From contig NZ_LJGT01000041.1 of NCBI RefSeq assembly GCF_001751365.1, positions 143,843 to 207,842 on the forward strand: a DNA stretch of 64,000 nt, written 5' to 3'. The notes below the pieces were generated by a model. It did not search any database. It worked only from the letters and a program-made list of their open reading frames with translations, and was not told the DNA's origin. Numbering within the stretch: the first letter of the stretch is position 1; each line of letters opens with the position of its first letter. The stretch is from Streptomyces abyssalis (lineage in GTDB: Bacteria; Actinomycetota; Actinomycetes; Streptomycetales; Streptomycetaceae). This document shows, piece by piece, positions 24,966 through 32,927 of the stretch. A program made the translations under genes and the position numbers.

Positions 24966-25637
24966 TCACCTCAGCGCGACCGCCCCCACCGCCTCCTCGA
25001 CCGGGGTGTCACCGCCGATCAGTTCGAGCGTCAGACCTGCCGTGCCTGGCGCGTGCAGCAGTGCGCCGAGCACCGCCGCGACATCGTCCCGCGTCACCTC
25101 GTCGCGCCCCGTCCGCTCCGCGAGCCGGACCTTGCCCGTACCCGGTCCGTCCGTCAGGCGTCCCGGCCGCAGCACCGTCCAGTCGAGGCCGCTCCGTGCC
25201 CGTACGGCGTCGTCGGCGGCGCCCTTGGCGCGCTGGTAGGCGGCGAATACCGGGTCGGTACCGGGCGGTGGCTCGGTGAGTCCGGCGTCGGCACCCATCG
25301 ACGAGACGATGATGTAGCGCCGCACGCCCGCCTGCTCCGCCGCGTCCGCGAAGAGCACCGCGGCGTCGCGGTCCACCGTCTCCTTTCGTGCCGCGCCGCT
25401 GCCGGGACCGGCTCCCGCGGCGAAGACGACGGCGTCGGCGCCTTCCAGATGAGCGGCGACCTCCCCGACGGAAGCCGACTCCAGGTCGCAGACGACCGGT
25501 TCGGCGCCGGCCGCTCGCAGATCCCCGGCCTGGCCGGCGTTGCGGATGATGCCCGCGGCCTCGTCCCCTCGCGCCGCGAGCAGGCGCTCCAGGCGCAGGG
25601 CGATCTGACCGTGTCCACCAGCGATGACTGTGCGCAT
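24966..25637 (-). CDS. NAD(P)-binding oxidoreductase, atypical SDR
   Basis: A 223-residue Rossmann protein. The nucleotide motif VIAGGHGQIALRL (GxxGxxA-like) lies at residues 4-16. CDLESASVGEVAAHLEGADAVVFAAG and RRYIIVSSMGAD are the usual strand-4/5 markers, and DWTVLRPGRL is typical of atypical-SDR (NAD(P)H-binding, YwnB-like) proteins. The catalytic Tyr-Lys pair of classical SDRs is represented only by AYQRAKGAAD. ATG at 25637. The substrate is unknown. It lies 46 bp after the amidohydrolase-like gene and may share its transcript. Confidence 0.87.
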   Translation of the reverse strand: MRTVIAGGHGQIALRLERLLAARGDEAAGIIRNAGQAGDLRAAGAEPVVCDLESASVGEVAAHLEGADAVVFAAGAGPGSGAARKETVDRDAAVLFADAAEQAGVRRYIIVSSMGADAGLTEPPPGTDPVFAAYQRAKGAADDAVRARSGLDWTVLRPGRLTDGPGTGKVRLAERTGRDEVTRDDVAAVLGALLHAPGTAGLTLELIGGDTPVEEAVGAVALR

Positions 25638-25683
25638 GCCCCGACCGTACGTCACGTCCGCGGGGCCGCGCGCTGAGACGCCG

Positions 25684-27294
25684 TCAGCCTTGCGACTGCC
25701 GCGGCAGATCGAACTCCGACGTACCCGTGAAGTCGCAGAACTCGCGCACCGCACTGGTGCGCGCGACAACACGCCCCCGGTGCACGACGATCCGGCTGTA
25801 CGCGAGTGAGAGCGCCCCCGCCAGATCCGTACCGCGAACGGCGAGCAGCTCCGCCGGGAAGCCCGCCTCCACCCGCACCTCCGGGAGGCCCATCGTCGTA
25901 CGCGCCCGCGCGCAGACCGCGTCGTACGCCGCCTCCGGCCCGGCCTCGCCGTGTGAGGCGAGCAGATAGGCGGCCTCCAGCGGATCGCCCCTGCCGACGG
26001 AGTTGGCCGCGTCCCGCAGCGCGCCGCTTCCTGCCGCGACGGTGACCCCGGCCGCCTTGAGCAGCCGTACGGGTGCGACACGCGAAGGCGAGGTCTGCGA
26101 TGGGCGTTCCAGCACGGCGCAGCCGCCCTGCGGCAGGCACACCACCGTGACTCCGGCGGCGGCGAGGCGCTCGGCCGTACGGACCGCCGGCTTGTAGGAC
26201 ATCCTCGCGAGCCCCGCGCACGGGCCGATGGCGACGCCCGGGCGCAGCCCGCCCGCTGCCGCCGCCAGCCGGGACAGCCGGGCCGGGTCCGCGCCGTCGG
26301 TGTGGAGGTCGACGGGGCAGCCGTGCTCAGCCGCCACCTCCAGTACGGCGTCCACGTAGCCCGCCGGATCGGGGTCGAGGTCGGGGCAGCCTCCGATGAC
26401 GGACGCGCCCATCTTCACCGCGTCGCGCAGCATCGACAGGCCGTCCGCGCCCGCGACTCCGGTGAGCAGCCGCGGCACCGCCACGGTGCTCAGCTCCACG
26501 AGGCCGCGCAGTGCCCGGCGCGCCTGCAGCACCGCCTCCAGCGAGCGCAGTCCCGCGACGTCGCCGATGTGTACGTGGGTGCGCGTCGCGGTGGCGCCGA
26601 GTCCGAGCTGCAGCAGGGCGGCCTCCGTCGTGCGCCGCTGTACGTCCTCGGGGGCGCTGCGCGGAGGGCCGTCGGAGGTGGGGGAGACGGCTGTCAGCGC
26701 GGTGTCGTAGTGGGCGTGCGCCTCGGCCGGAGCCGGAAGCAGCAGATAACCGGCTAGGTCGACCCGCGTGCCTCCGCCCGGCTGCGGGCTCTGGGCGAGG
26801 CTCCCGGCCGTACCGACGGCCTCGATTCGGCCGCCTCCCAGCCGTACGTCCACGGTGCGGCCGTCGACGAGCCGTGCGCCGCACAGCATGAGGCTGCGGG
26901 GCGAGGTGCTGTCACCGGCGCTGTCGCGGGGAGCGGCCGGCTCGCGGGCGGCGACGCCGGAGGAGGCGCCGGAGGAGGAGTCGCGGTGGGGAGCGGCGTC
27001 GTCCGCGGAGGCGGTGTCCGAGGACCTGACCTCCGGGGCGTGGGCATCCGAGGACGTGGCATCCGGGGACGTGGAGCCGGCGCCCGGGTCCGCACCGGTC
27101 GCGCCGTCGTTCGGTTCTCCGTTCGCCGGGTCGCTCCCGGAGCCGCTGCCGGAGGTGTTCGCAGGGCTGTTGGCGTCACCTTCCGCCGGGCCGTACGGCG
27201 AGCCGTTCGCATCACTGCCCGGGCCGCCCTGCGAGCCGGGTTCGTCGCGGGGGTCGTTGCCGTCTCCCGGCCTCGCTGACTGGCTGTCGGCCAT
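25684..27294 (-). CDS. Cytosine deaminase-like amidohydrolase, probable pseudoenzyme
   Basis: A 536-residue protein. Residues 1-133 are Ser/Gly/Asp/Pro-rich and look disordered; the TIM-barrel region follows. The first metal motif EAHAHYD (His193, His195) and His331 (DLHTDG) are kept. By alignment from memory with E. coli CodA, Glu217 becomes Gly334, His246 falls in GPCAG (Pro358/Cys359), and Asp313 becomes Gly424 (GSGALRD). Loss of these metal and proton-transfer residues argues against ordinary deaminase chemistry. The ATG at 27294 follows GGGGAG. Its role is unknown. Confidence 0.82.
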   Translation of the reverse strand: MADSQSARPGDGNDPRDEPGSQGGPGSDANGSPYGPAEGDANSPANTSGSGSGSDPANGEPNDGATGADPGAGSTSPDATSSDAHAPEVRSSDTASADDAAPHRDSSSGASSGVAAREPAAPRDSAGDSTSPRSLMLCGARLVDGRTVDVRLGGGRIEAVGTAGSLAQSPQPGGGTRVDLAGYLLLPAPAEAHAHYDTALTAVSPTSDGPPRSAPEDVQRRTTEAALLQLGLGATATRTHVHIGDVAGLRSLEAVLQARRALRGLVELSTVAVPRLLTGVAGADGLSMLRDAVKMGASVIGGCPDLDPDPAGYVDAVLEVAAEHGCPVDLHTDGADPARLSRLAAAAGGLRPGVAIGPCAGLARMSYKPAVRTAERLAAAGVTVVCLPQGGCAVLERPSQTSPSRVAPVRLLKAAGVTVAAGSGALRDAANSVGRGDPLEAAYLLASHGEAGPEAAYDAVCARARTTMGLPEVRVEAGFPAELLAVRGTDLAGALSLAYSRIVVHRGRVVARTSAVREFCDFTGTSEFDLPRQSQG

Positions 27295-27526
27295 CGCACT
27301 CCCCACATCGGCGGATGATCATGATCACGCAGCGTGAGTAGAGAGTAGGGCGCCGGTAGGGCACCGGCGAGGAGGAGGCGAATAGTCGTACTGGCGTGGT
27401 GCGAGGGGACGTTGGGGCTTTCCGGGGCCTCGGATGAGACGCTGGAGGCAGGGCCGGGAAGGGTGCCTGACGGGCCCGATACGGATTTCACCTTTGGCTG
27501 TCAGGCGTGTAATGTCTTCACCGCTC

Positions 27527-27599
27527 GCCCCAATAGCTCAGTCGGCAGAGCGTCTCCATGGTAAGGAGAAGGTCAACGGTTCGATTCCGTTTTGGGGCT
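27527..27599 (+). tRNA. tRNA-Thr (GGU)
   Basis: A 73-nt cloverleaf. Acceptor GCCCCAA pairs with TTGGGGC. Anticodon stem TCTCC/GGAGA holds loop ATGGTAA with anticodon GGT. The T-loop is GTTCGATTC. CCA is not encoded. It is followed 47 bp later by tRNA-Met, probably as one transcript. Confidence 0.96.
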
Positions 27600-27611
27600 C
27601 TGATGTGTGAG

Positions 27612-27628
27612 ATCTCCCGTCGGGAGAT
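27612..27628 (+). other. Short hairpin between two tRNA genes
   Basis: ATCTCCC-GTC-GGGAGAT forms a 7-bp stem with a 3-nt loop in the 46-nt spacer. It may be a processing signal or weak terminator in the tRNA transcript. Confidence 0.45.
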
Positions 27629-27645
27629 GGGAGTCCGCGCATCGA

Positions 27646-27718
27646 GGCGGTGTAGCTCAGTCGGTAGAGCAAGCGGCTCATAATCGCTGTGTCACCGGTT
27701 CAAGTCCGGTCACCGCTA
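27646..27718 (+). tRNA. tRNA-Met (CAU), elongator type
   Basis: A 73-nt cloverleaf. Acceptor GGCGGTG pairs with CACCGCT (terminal G-T). The anticodon loop is CTCATAA with anticodon CAT. The paired 1-72 position and the lack of the GGG/CCC anticodon-stem run argue against an initiator. The T-loop is GTTCAAGTC. CCA is not encoded. Confidence 0.93.
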
Positions 27719-27807
27719 CTTCACCGAATGTAGCCGATTGTGGGTTCGGTCCTTCGATCGGCTACTCTTCCTGCGTTCTAGCCATCCGTCCGTCAAGGAG
27801 CACTCAC

Positions 27808-27972
27808 GTGGCTGCCACAGACGTCCGCCCGAAGATCACGCTGGCCTGCGTGGAGTGCAAGGAGCGGAACTACATCACCAAGAAGAACCGGCGCAACAAC
27901 CCGGATCGTCTGGAGATGAAGAAGCACTGCCCGCGCTGCAAGGCCCACACGGCCCACCGCGAGACACGCTGA
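27808..27972 (+). CDS. rpmG: 50S ribosomal protein L33, zinc-ribbon form
   Basis: A 54-residue large-subunit protein. Two CxxC pairs (Cys14/17 and Cys41/44) form the zinc ribbon of the C+ paralogue. ITLACVECKERNYITKKN is the L33 signature. The GTG at 27808 follows AAGGAG with a 7-bp spacer. It lies 89 bp after tRNA-Met and ends in a strong hairpin. Streptomyces often carry a zinc-free copy elsewhere under zinc control. Confidence 0.96.
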   Translation: MAATDVRPKITLACVECKERNYITKKNRRNNPDRLEMKKHCPRCKAHTAHRETR

Positions 27973-27984
27973 ACCAGGCCCTTC

Positions 27985-28019
27985 CACGAGGCCGTCCCCG
28001 CACCGGGGGCGGCCTCGTG
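27985..28019 (+). terminator. Terminator after rpmG
   Basis: CACGAGGCCG (27985-27994) pairs with CGGCCTCGTG (28010-28019); inner CCCC/GGGG pairing closes a short loop. It lies 12 bp past the rpmG stop. Confidence 0.85.
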
Positions 28020-28144
28020 TCGTTGCCCGCCCGGCTCCGTCCCCGGCCAGGCCCGGCCAGGAGGCAGGCGGGATGCGCCGGCCGGGCCGTTCACGGACCC
28101 TCCCCGGCCCGATTCACCGTCACCGACCAGGAGGTGCCGCACTC

Positions 28145-28624
28145 ATGGCGCTCGACCAGTCCTTCGTCGGGCGGAGCTATCCGCCCACGGCCCCGTACGA
28201 AGTGGGCCGCGAGAAGATCCGCGAGTTCGCCGAGGCCATCGGCGACACCAACCCGGCGTACACGGACCGCGCGGCCGCCGAAGCCCTCGGGCACCCCGAT
28301 GTGATCGCCCCGCCGACGTTCGTCTTCGCGATCACCTTCCGCGCGGCCCGGCAGGTCACCGAGGACCCGCAGCTGGGCCTCGACTACAGCCGTGTGGTGC
28401 ACGGGGACCAGAAGTTCGCCTACACCCGTCCCGTACGGGCGGGGGACCGTCTGACCGTCACATCGACCATCGAGTCGGTCAGGTCCATGGCGGGCAACGA
28501 CATCCTCGACGTGCGCGGCGAGGTGCACGACGAGTCGGGCGAGCACGTGGTGACCGCCCACACCAAGCTGGTCGCCCGTGGCGCCGAGGAAGAGCAGCCC
28601 GCGTCGCAGACAGGGGAAGCGTGA
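28145..28624 (+). CDS. HadA-type MaoC-like dehydratase subunit
   Basis: A 159-residue hot-dog-fold protein of the UPF0336/HadA group, with the hydratase motif altered as in non-catalytic stabilising subunits. It starts ALDQSFVGRSYPPTAPYEVG and contains FAEAIGDTNPAYTD and GDQKFAYTRPVRAGD. In mycobacteria HadA pairs with HadB to dehydrate beta-hydroxyacyl-ACP in FAS-II; in Streptomyces the pair probably acts on related acyl thioesters. The ATG at 28145 follows AGGAGG. It overlaps the next gene by 1 bp, so the two subunits are coupled. Confidence 0.9.
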   Translation: MALDQSFVGRSYPPTAPYEVGREKIREFAEAIGDTNPAYTDRAAAEALGHPDVIAPPTFVFAITFRAARQVTEDPQLGLDYSRVVHGDQKFAYTRPVRAGDRLTVTSTIESVRSMAGNDILDVRGEVHDESGEHVVTAHTKLVARGAEEEQPASQTGEA

Positions 28625-29058
28625 TGGCAGCGAAGATCGCGTACGAGGATGTCGAGGCCGGCACCGAACTGCCCGCGTGCACCTTCCCCGTGGACCGGGA
28701 GCGGCTCGTGCGCTACGCCGGAGCCTCGGGGGACTTCAACCCCATTCACTGGAACGAGCGTTTCGCCAAGGAGGTCGGCCTGCCCGACGTCATCGCTCAC
28801 GGCATGTTCACGATGGCCGAGGCGATCCGCGTCGTCACCGACTGGACCGGCGATCCGGGGGCGGTCGTCGAGTACGGGGTGCGCTTCACCAGGCCCGTCG
28901 TCGTGCCCGATGACGACAAGGGCGCGTCCGTCGAGGTGAGCGGAAAGGTCGCGGCCAAGCTCGACGGCGAGGCACGCACCGTACGGGTTGATCTGACGGT
29001 GATGAGCGCGGGCCAGAAGGTGCTGGGCATGTCCAGGGCCGTGGTGCGGCTCGCCTGA
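28624..29058 (+). CDS. HadB-type MaoC dehydratase, catalytic subunit
   Basis: A 144-residue hot-dog enzyme. The hydratase-2 motif is complete: ASGDFNPIHWNERFAKEVGLP with catalytic Asp and His, then VIAHGMFTM. It should carry out (R)-specific hydration/dehydration of a 3-hydroxyacyl thioester together with the preceding HadA-like subunit. The ATG at 28624 overlaps the upstream stop (TGATG), and GGGAAG is well placed for it. murB follows 76 bp later. Confidence 0.91.
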   Translation: MAAKIAYEDVEAGTELPACTFPVDRERLVRYAGASGDFNPIHWNERFAKEVGLPDVIAHGMFTMAEAIRVVTDWTGDPGAVVEYGVRFTRPVVVPDDDKGASVEVSGKVAAKLDGEARTVRVDLTVMSAGQKVLGMSRAVVRLA

Positions 29059-29134
29059 CGGGTCCGTACGCCGGGGCGGGGACAGGGGTGCCGCCGTGGC
29101 CGCCCGCCCCGCGCGCTCTCGTACGCTGGAGCGC

Positions 29135-30190
29135 GTGCAGGAACTCCATGACGCCCCCCTCGCCCCGCTGACCACCTTCCGGCTCGGCGGTCCCGCCGCC
29201 CGCCTCCGCACGGCCACGACCGACGACGAGGTCGTCGCCGCCGTCCGCGAGGCCGACACCGCCGGCACCCCGCTGCTGATCGTCGGCGGCGGCAGCAACC
29301 TCGTCATCGCGGACGAGGGCTTCCCGGGCACCGCCCTGCGCATCGCCACCACCGGCTTCGAACTCTCCGGTACGCGCCTGGAGTTGGCGGCGGGGGAGAA
29401 CTGGTCGGATGCCGTGGCCCGCACGGTCGAGGCCGGCCTCGCGGGCGTCGAGTGCCTGGCCGGAATCCCCGGCTCCGCCGGTGCGACGCCCATCCAGAAC
29501 GTGGGTGCGTACGGCCAGGAGGTCTCCGCGACCATCACCGAGGTCGTCGCCTACGACCGGCGTGCGGACGAGACGGTCACGATCCCGGGCTCCGAGTGCG
29601 GCTTCTCATACCGCCACAGCCGCTTCAAGGCAGACCCCACCCGCCACGTCGTGCTCCGTGTCCGCTTCGAACTCGAGGACGCCGGCGGCCTGTCGGCGCC
29701 CCTGAAGTACGCGGAGACCGCCCGCGTCCTCGGAGTCGAGCCCGGCGACCGCGTGTCCGCGCAGACGGCGCGCGAGACGGTCCTCAAGCTCCGCGCGGGC
29801 AAGGGAATGGTGCTCGACCCGGAGGACCACGACACCTGGTCCGCGGGGTCCTTCTTCACCAACCCCGTCCTCGACGAGGAGGAGTTCGCCGCATTCACGG
29901 CCCGCGTGGCCGAACGCCTGGGAGGCGATGTCGCGGCGCCCGCCTTTCCCGCCGGGGACGGCGGCACCAAGACCTCGGCCGCCTGGCTCATCGACCGCGC
30001 CGGGTTCGCGAAGGGGTACGGGACGGGTCCGGCCCGCATCTCCACCAAGCACACCCTCGCGCTCACGAACCGTGGAGAGGCGTCGACGGCCGACCTCCTC
30101 GCGCTGGCCCGTGAGGTACGGGACGGGGTGCGCGAGGCCTTCGGCGTCACGCTGGTCAACGAGCCCGTGACGGTCGGCTGCGCGCTGTAG
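29135..30190 (+). CDS. murB: UDP-N-acetylenolpyruvoylglucosamine reductase
   Basis: A 351-residue cytosolic FAD enzyme making UDP-MurNAc with NADPH in peptidoglycan synthesis. FAD-binding residues lie in PLLIVGGGSNLVIADEGFPG, and AGIPGSAGATPIQNVGAYGQE is the family motif. The proton-donor serine is in TWSAGSFFTNP, and the closing glutamate in LVNEPVTVG marks a type I MurB. The GTG at 29135 (reading MQELHDAPLAPLTTFRLGG) has GGAG close upstream and matches the usual N terminus; the frame stays open 13 codons further. Confidence 0.95.
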   Translation: MQELHDAPLAPLTTFRLGGPAARLRTATTDDEVVAAVREADTAGTPLLIVGGGSNLVIADEGFPGTALRIATTGFELSGTRLELAAGENWSDAVARTVEAGLAGVECLAGIPGSAGATPIQNVGAYGQEVSATITEVVAYDRRADETVTIPGSECGFSYRHSRFKADPTRHVVLRVRFELEDAGGLSAPLKYAETARVLGVEPGDRVSAQTARETVLKLRAGKGMVLDPEDHDTWSAGSFFTNPVLDEEEFAAFTARVAERLGGDVAAPAFPAGDGGTKTSAAWLIDRAGFAKGYGTGPARISTKHTLALTNRGEASTADLLALAREVRDGVREAFGVTLVNEPVTVGCAL

Positions 30191-30373
30191 TACGTCACGG
30201 GCTGGTACGTCCCGGGATTCCGGCCGCGAGGTGGCTGCCCGCGCGCCCGGGACACCGCAACCCCTGCTGTGCACCCACGCGCCCCCGTGCGTCGTCCCCC
30301 ACGGCAGGGCTCCGGGCGCTCCCGGTTCCCGGTTCCCTGCTTCCTGTCCCGCCGACCAGGACGCTCAGGACGC

Positions 30374-31018
30374 TCAGGAGGCGACCCCTACTCCCTGCCC
30401 CACCGTCGCCGGATCCTCCACCATCGCCAGGATGGCGGCAGCAAGATCGGCGCGGGAGACGGAGTGGCTGCGCGGCACATTGCCGCCGATCACCCGCTGG
30501 TACGTGCCGCTCGCGGGCTTGTCCGTCAGCTTGGGCGGCCGCACGACCGTCCACTCCAGACCGCTCGCCCGCACCGCGTCCTCCATCACGGCCAGGTCCG
30601 CGTACACCTGACGCAGCGCCCGGCGCAGCAGCGGCACCATCACCCTGCGGACCAGCAGACTCTCGCCCTCGTCCCAGGAGACCACCGGAGCCGCGCTCAC
30701 CCCGATGTAGCGGCGCGCCCCGCCCTCCTCCATGGCACGCAGTATCGCCCGCGTCCCGCGTGAGGCGATGCCCGCGGCCTTGTTGCTGGGCGCACCCAGC
30801 GCCGAGAGCACCGCGTCGCGCCCGGCCACCGCGGGCACCAGCGCTTCCGGGTCGGTGACCTCCGCGGTGACGACCTCCAGCCGTACGGGTCCTTCGTTCC
30901 GTACGGGCAACCGCGCCGGATCGCGTACGACCGCGGTGACTTCGTGCCCGGCGTCCAGCGCCTGTTGTACGAGCTGCCGGCCTGTGCCGCCGGTCGCCCC
31001 GAAGACTGTGAAGCGCAT
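30374..31018 (-). CDS. NAD(P)H-binding protein (atypical SDR)
   Basis: A 214-residue Rossmann protein. FGATGGTGRQLVQQALDAGHEV is the dinucleotide motif at residues 5-26, RDAVLSALG and RRYIGVSAAPV are strand markers, and EWTVVRPPKLTD is typical of the NmrA/YwnB-like group. It is paralogous in style to the gene at 24966-25637. ATG at 31018. It is divergent from a TetR gene with a 52-bp perfect inverted repeat between them, so it is the probable target of that regulator. The substrate is unknown. Confidence 0.9.
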   Translation of the reverse strand: MRFTVFGATGGTGRQLVQQALDAGHEVTAVVRDPARLPVRNEGPVRLEVVTAEVTDPEALVPAVAGRDAVLSALGAPSNKAAGIASRGTRAILRAMEEGGARRYIGVSAAPVVSWDEGESLLVRRVMVPLLRRALRQVYADLAVMEDAVRASGLEWTVVRPPKLTDKPASGTYQRVIGGNVPRSHSVSRADLAAAILAMVEDPATVGQGVGVAS

Positions 31019-31044
31019 CAGCGTCGCCCTTCCGTGTTCCCGGT

Positions 31045-31096
31045 GCAGAGTGGTGGGAGTAGGTGAGTGAACACTCACCTACTCCCACCACTCTGC
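31045..31096. promoter_or_regulatory. 52-bp perfect inverted repeat, divergent operator/promoter
   Basis: Arms 31045-31069 and 31072-31096 are perfect 25-bp complements around AA. The core GGTGAGTGAACACTCACC looks like a TetR-family operator. It occupies over half of the 93-bp gap between the starts at 31018 (leftward) and 31112 (rightward), so one bound dimer would cover both promoters. Confidence 0.9.
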
Positions 31097-31111
31097 CACT
31101 AAGGTGAGCGA

Positions 31112-31774
31112 ATGCCCACTCACCCTTCGGGCGCCGCCCGCGCCACCCGGGAACGCATCCTCGACGCCGCCGAGGAGCGGATGCGCACCATCGGCCTCGC
31201 GCGCGCAACAACCAAGGAGATCGCCCGCGCCGCGAGTTGCTCGGAGGCCGCCCTCTACAAGCACTTCAAGAGCAAGGAGGAGATCTTCGTCCACGTCCTG
31301 AAGGAGCGGCTGCCTCCGCTCAGCCCGCTGCTCGACGAGCTCACCGCCGGTCCGCCCGCGGCCCACGGGTCCGACGCCCGGAGCGTCGAGCAGAACCTCA
31401 CCGAGATCGCCCGGCGTGCGGCCCGCTTCTACGAACGCAGCTTCCCCATCTCCGCTTCCCTGTTCGCCGAGCCGAAGCTGCTGCAGCGTCACGACGAGGC
31501 GATGCGCAGTCTCGGCACCGGACCGCACAAGCCCGCCGAGTCGCTCGCCGCCTATCTGCACGGCGAGCGCGACGCCGGCCGCATCCGCCCCGACGCCGAC
31601 CCGGAGGCCGCCGCCGCGCTGCTGATGGGGGCGTGCAGCCAGCGGGCGATTCTGCTGAGCATCGGGGGCGGGGCGGACACGGCGCAGCCGGTCGAGGAAT
31701 TCGCCGTAGGCATCGTCCGTACGCTGCTCGCCGGAATCGCTCCCTCCGCGAGCCCGGATACGGAGGCTCGCTAA
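31112..31774 (+). CDS. TetR-family regulator of the divergent oxidoreductase
   Basis: A 220-residue regulator. The helix-turn-helix is TTKEIARAASCSEAALYKHFKSKEEIF at about residues 31-57, and the rest is an all-helical ligand domain. ATG at 31112, 15 bp after the inverted repeat. It probably represses itself and the divergent NAD(P)H-binding gene. Its stop codon overlaps that of the convergent adenosine deaminase by 4 bp inside a 17-bp palindrome. Confidence 0.9.
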   Translation: MPTHPSGAARATRERILDAAEERMRTIGLARATTKEIARAASCSEAALYKHFKSKEEIFVHVLKERLPPLSPLLDELTAGPPAAHGSDARSVEQNLTEIARRAARFYERSFPISASLFAEPKLLQRHDEAMRSLGTGPHKPAESLAAYLHGERDAGRIRPDADPEAAAALLMGACSQRAILLSIGGGADTAQPVEEFAVGIVRTLLAGIAPSASPDTEAR

Positions 31775-31781
31775 GCGAGCC
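31765..31781. other. Palindrome holding the stop codons of two convergent genes
   Basis: GGCTCGCT-A-AGCGAGCC contains the TAA of the tetR gene (31772-31774) and, on the other strand, the TAG of the adenosine deaminase gene (31771-31773). It may act as a minimal bidirectional terminator; no other hairpin is seen in this junction. Confidence 0.6.
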
Positions 31782-32784
31782 ACTCGTCGATGCCGGTGAG
31801 GGTCTTCTCCCGTACGTCCGCCGGCATCGAGGCCGCACGTACCGACTGCCTTGCCAGCTCGGCCAGTTCGTGGTCGGTGAACCCGTGCGCCTCCCTGGCG
31901 ATGGCGTACTGGGCGGCGAGCCGCGAACCGAACAGCAGCGGGTCGTCGGCGCCGAGAGCCATCGGCACCCCCGCGTTCCAGAGCGTGCGCATCGGCACGT
32001 CCTCCGGCTTGTCGTACACACCCAGCGCGACGTTCGAGGCCGGACAGACCTCGCAGGTGACCTTGCGCTCCGCGAGCCGCGCGAGCAGCGCCGGATCGTC
32101 GGCAGCGCGCACGCCGTGCCCGACGCGGGCCGCGTGCAGGTCGTCGAGGCAGTCGCGCACGCTGTCCGGGCCGTTGAGCTCCCCGCCGTGCGGCACCGCG
32201 AGCAGCCCGCCGTGACGGGCGATCGCGAACGCCCGGTCGAAGTCGCGCGCGAATCCCCGCCGTTCGTCGTTGGACAGCCCGAATCCGACGATGCCGCGGT
32301 CCCGGAAACGCACGGCGAGGCGCGCGAGAGTACGGGCGTCCAGCGGGTGCTTCATCCGGTTCGCCGCCACGACGAGCCGCATTCCGAGGCCGGTCTCCCG
32401 GGCCGCGCTGTCCACCGCGTCCAGGATGATCTCCAGCGCCGGGATCAGACCCCCCAGCCGCGGGGCGTACGAGGTGGGGTCCACCTGGATCTCCAGCCAG
32501 TGCGAACCGTCCCGCACGTCCTCCTCCGCGGCCTCGCGTACCAGCCGCCGGATGTCCTCGGGTTCGCGCAGGCAGGAGCGCGCGATGTCGTAGAGCCGCT
32601 GGAAGCGGAACCAGCCCCGCTCGTCCGTCGCCCTCAGCTCGGGAGGCTCGCCGCCGCTCAACGCCGACGGCAGGTGCACGCCGTACTTGTCGGCGAGCTC
32701 CAGCAGTGTGGCGGGACGCATCGAACCCGTGAAGTGCAGATGCAGATGGGCCTTGGGCAGGGTGCGCAGATCTCGGACAGCCAT
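31771..32784 (-). CDS. add: Adenosine deaminase family protein
   Basis: A 337-residue TIM-barrel zinc hydrolase converting adenosine or a related nucleoside to the inosine form. Zinc ligands His13 and His15 are in KAHLHLH. The catalytic Glu is in PHGGELNG (most family members have HAGE), the next His in VGHGVRA, and the Asp pair in LGADDPLLF. SNVALGV is also conserved. Length and motifs fit; specificity for adenosine over aminodeoxyfutalosine cannot be decided here. ATG at 32784 with AGGA upstream. Confidence 0.9.
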   Translation of the reverse strand: MAVRDLRTLPKAHLHLHFTGSMRPATLLELADKYGVHLPSALSGGEPPELRATDERGWFRFQRLYDIARSCLREPEDIRRLVREAAEEDVRDGSHWLEIQVDPTSYAPRLGGLIPALEIILDAVDSAARETGLGMRLVVAANRMKHPLDARTLARLAVRFRDRGIVGFGLSNDERRGFARDFDRAFAIARHGGLLAVPHGGELNGPDSVRDCLDDLHAARVGHGVRAADDPALLARLAERKVTCEVCPASNVALGVYDKPEDVPMRTLWNAGVPMALGADDPLLFGSRLAAQYAIAREAHGFTDHELAELARQSVRAASMPADVREKTLTGIDEWLA

Positions 32785-32855
32785 CCACAGATCCTGCCGC
32801 AAACCGGTCCTCCGCCGGTAGCCGCCCGTCCCTGAACGAGCGCCGCACCGAACAG

Positions 32856-32894
32856 GAGGACGGCCCGCCGGCATCAGCGCGGCGGACCGTCCTC
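32856..32894 (-). terminator. Terminator of aspC
   Basis: GAGGACGG (32856-32863) pairs with CCGTCCTC (32887-32894), and inner CCGCCG pairs with CGGCGG after one C/A mismatch; the loop is 9 nt. It lies 33 bp beyond the minus-strand stop at 32928. Confidence 0.82.
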
Positions 32895-32927
32895 GACTGC
32901 GGACCCAGGGCGTGCGGCCCCCGGGCC

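Noticed and set aside
22782..31096. A shared regulator for the 22782 palindrome and the 52-bp inverted repeat, because both contain ACCTACTC
   Set aside because: The match is only eight bases and falls differently relative to each symmetry centre; chance is sufficient.
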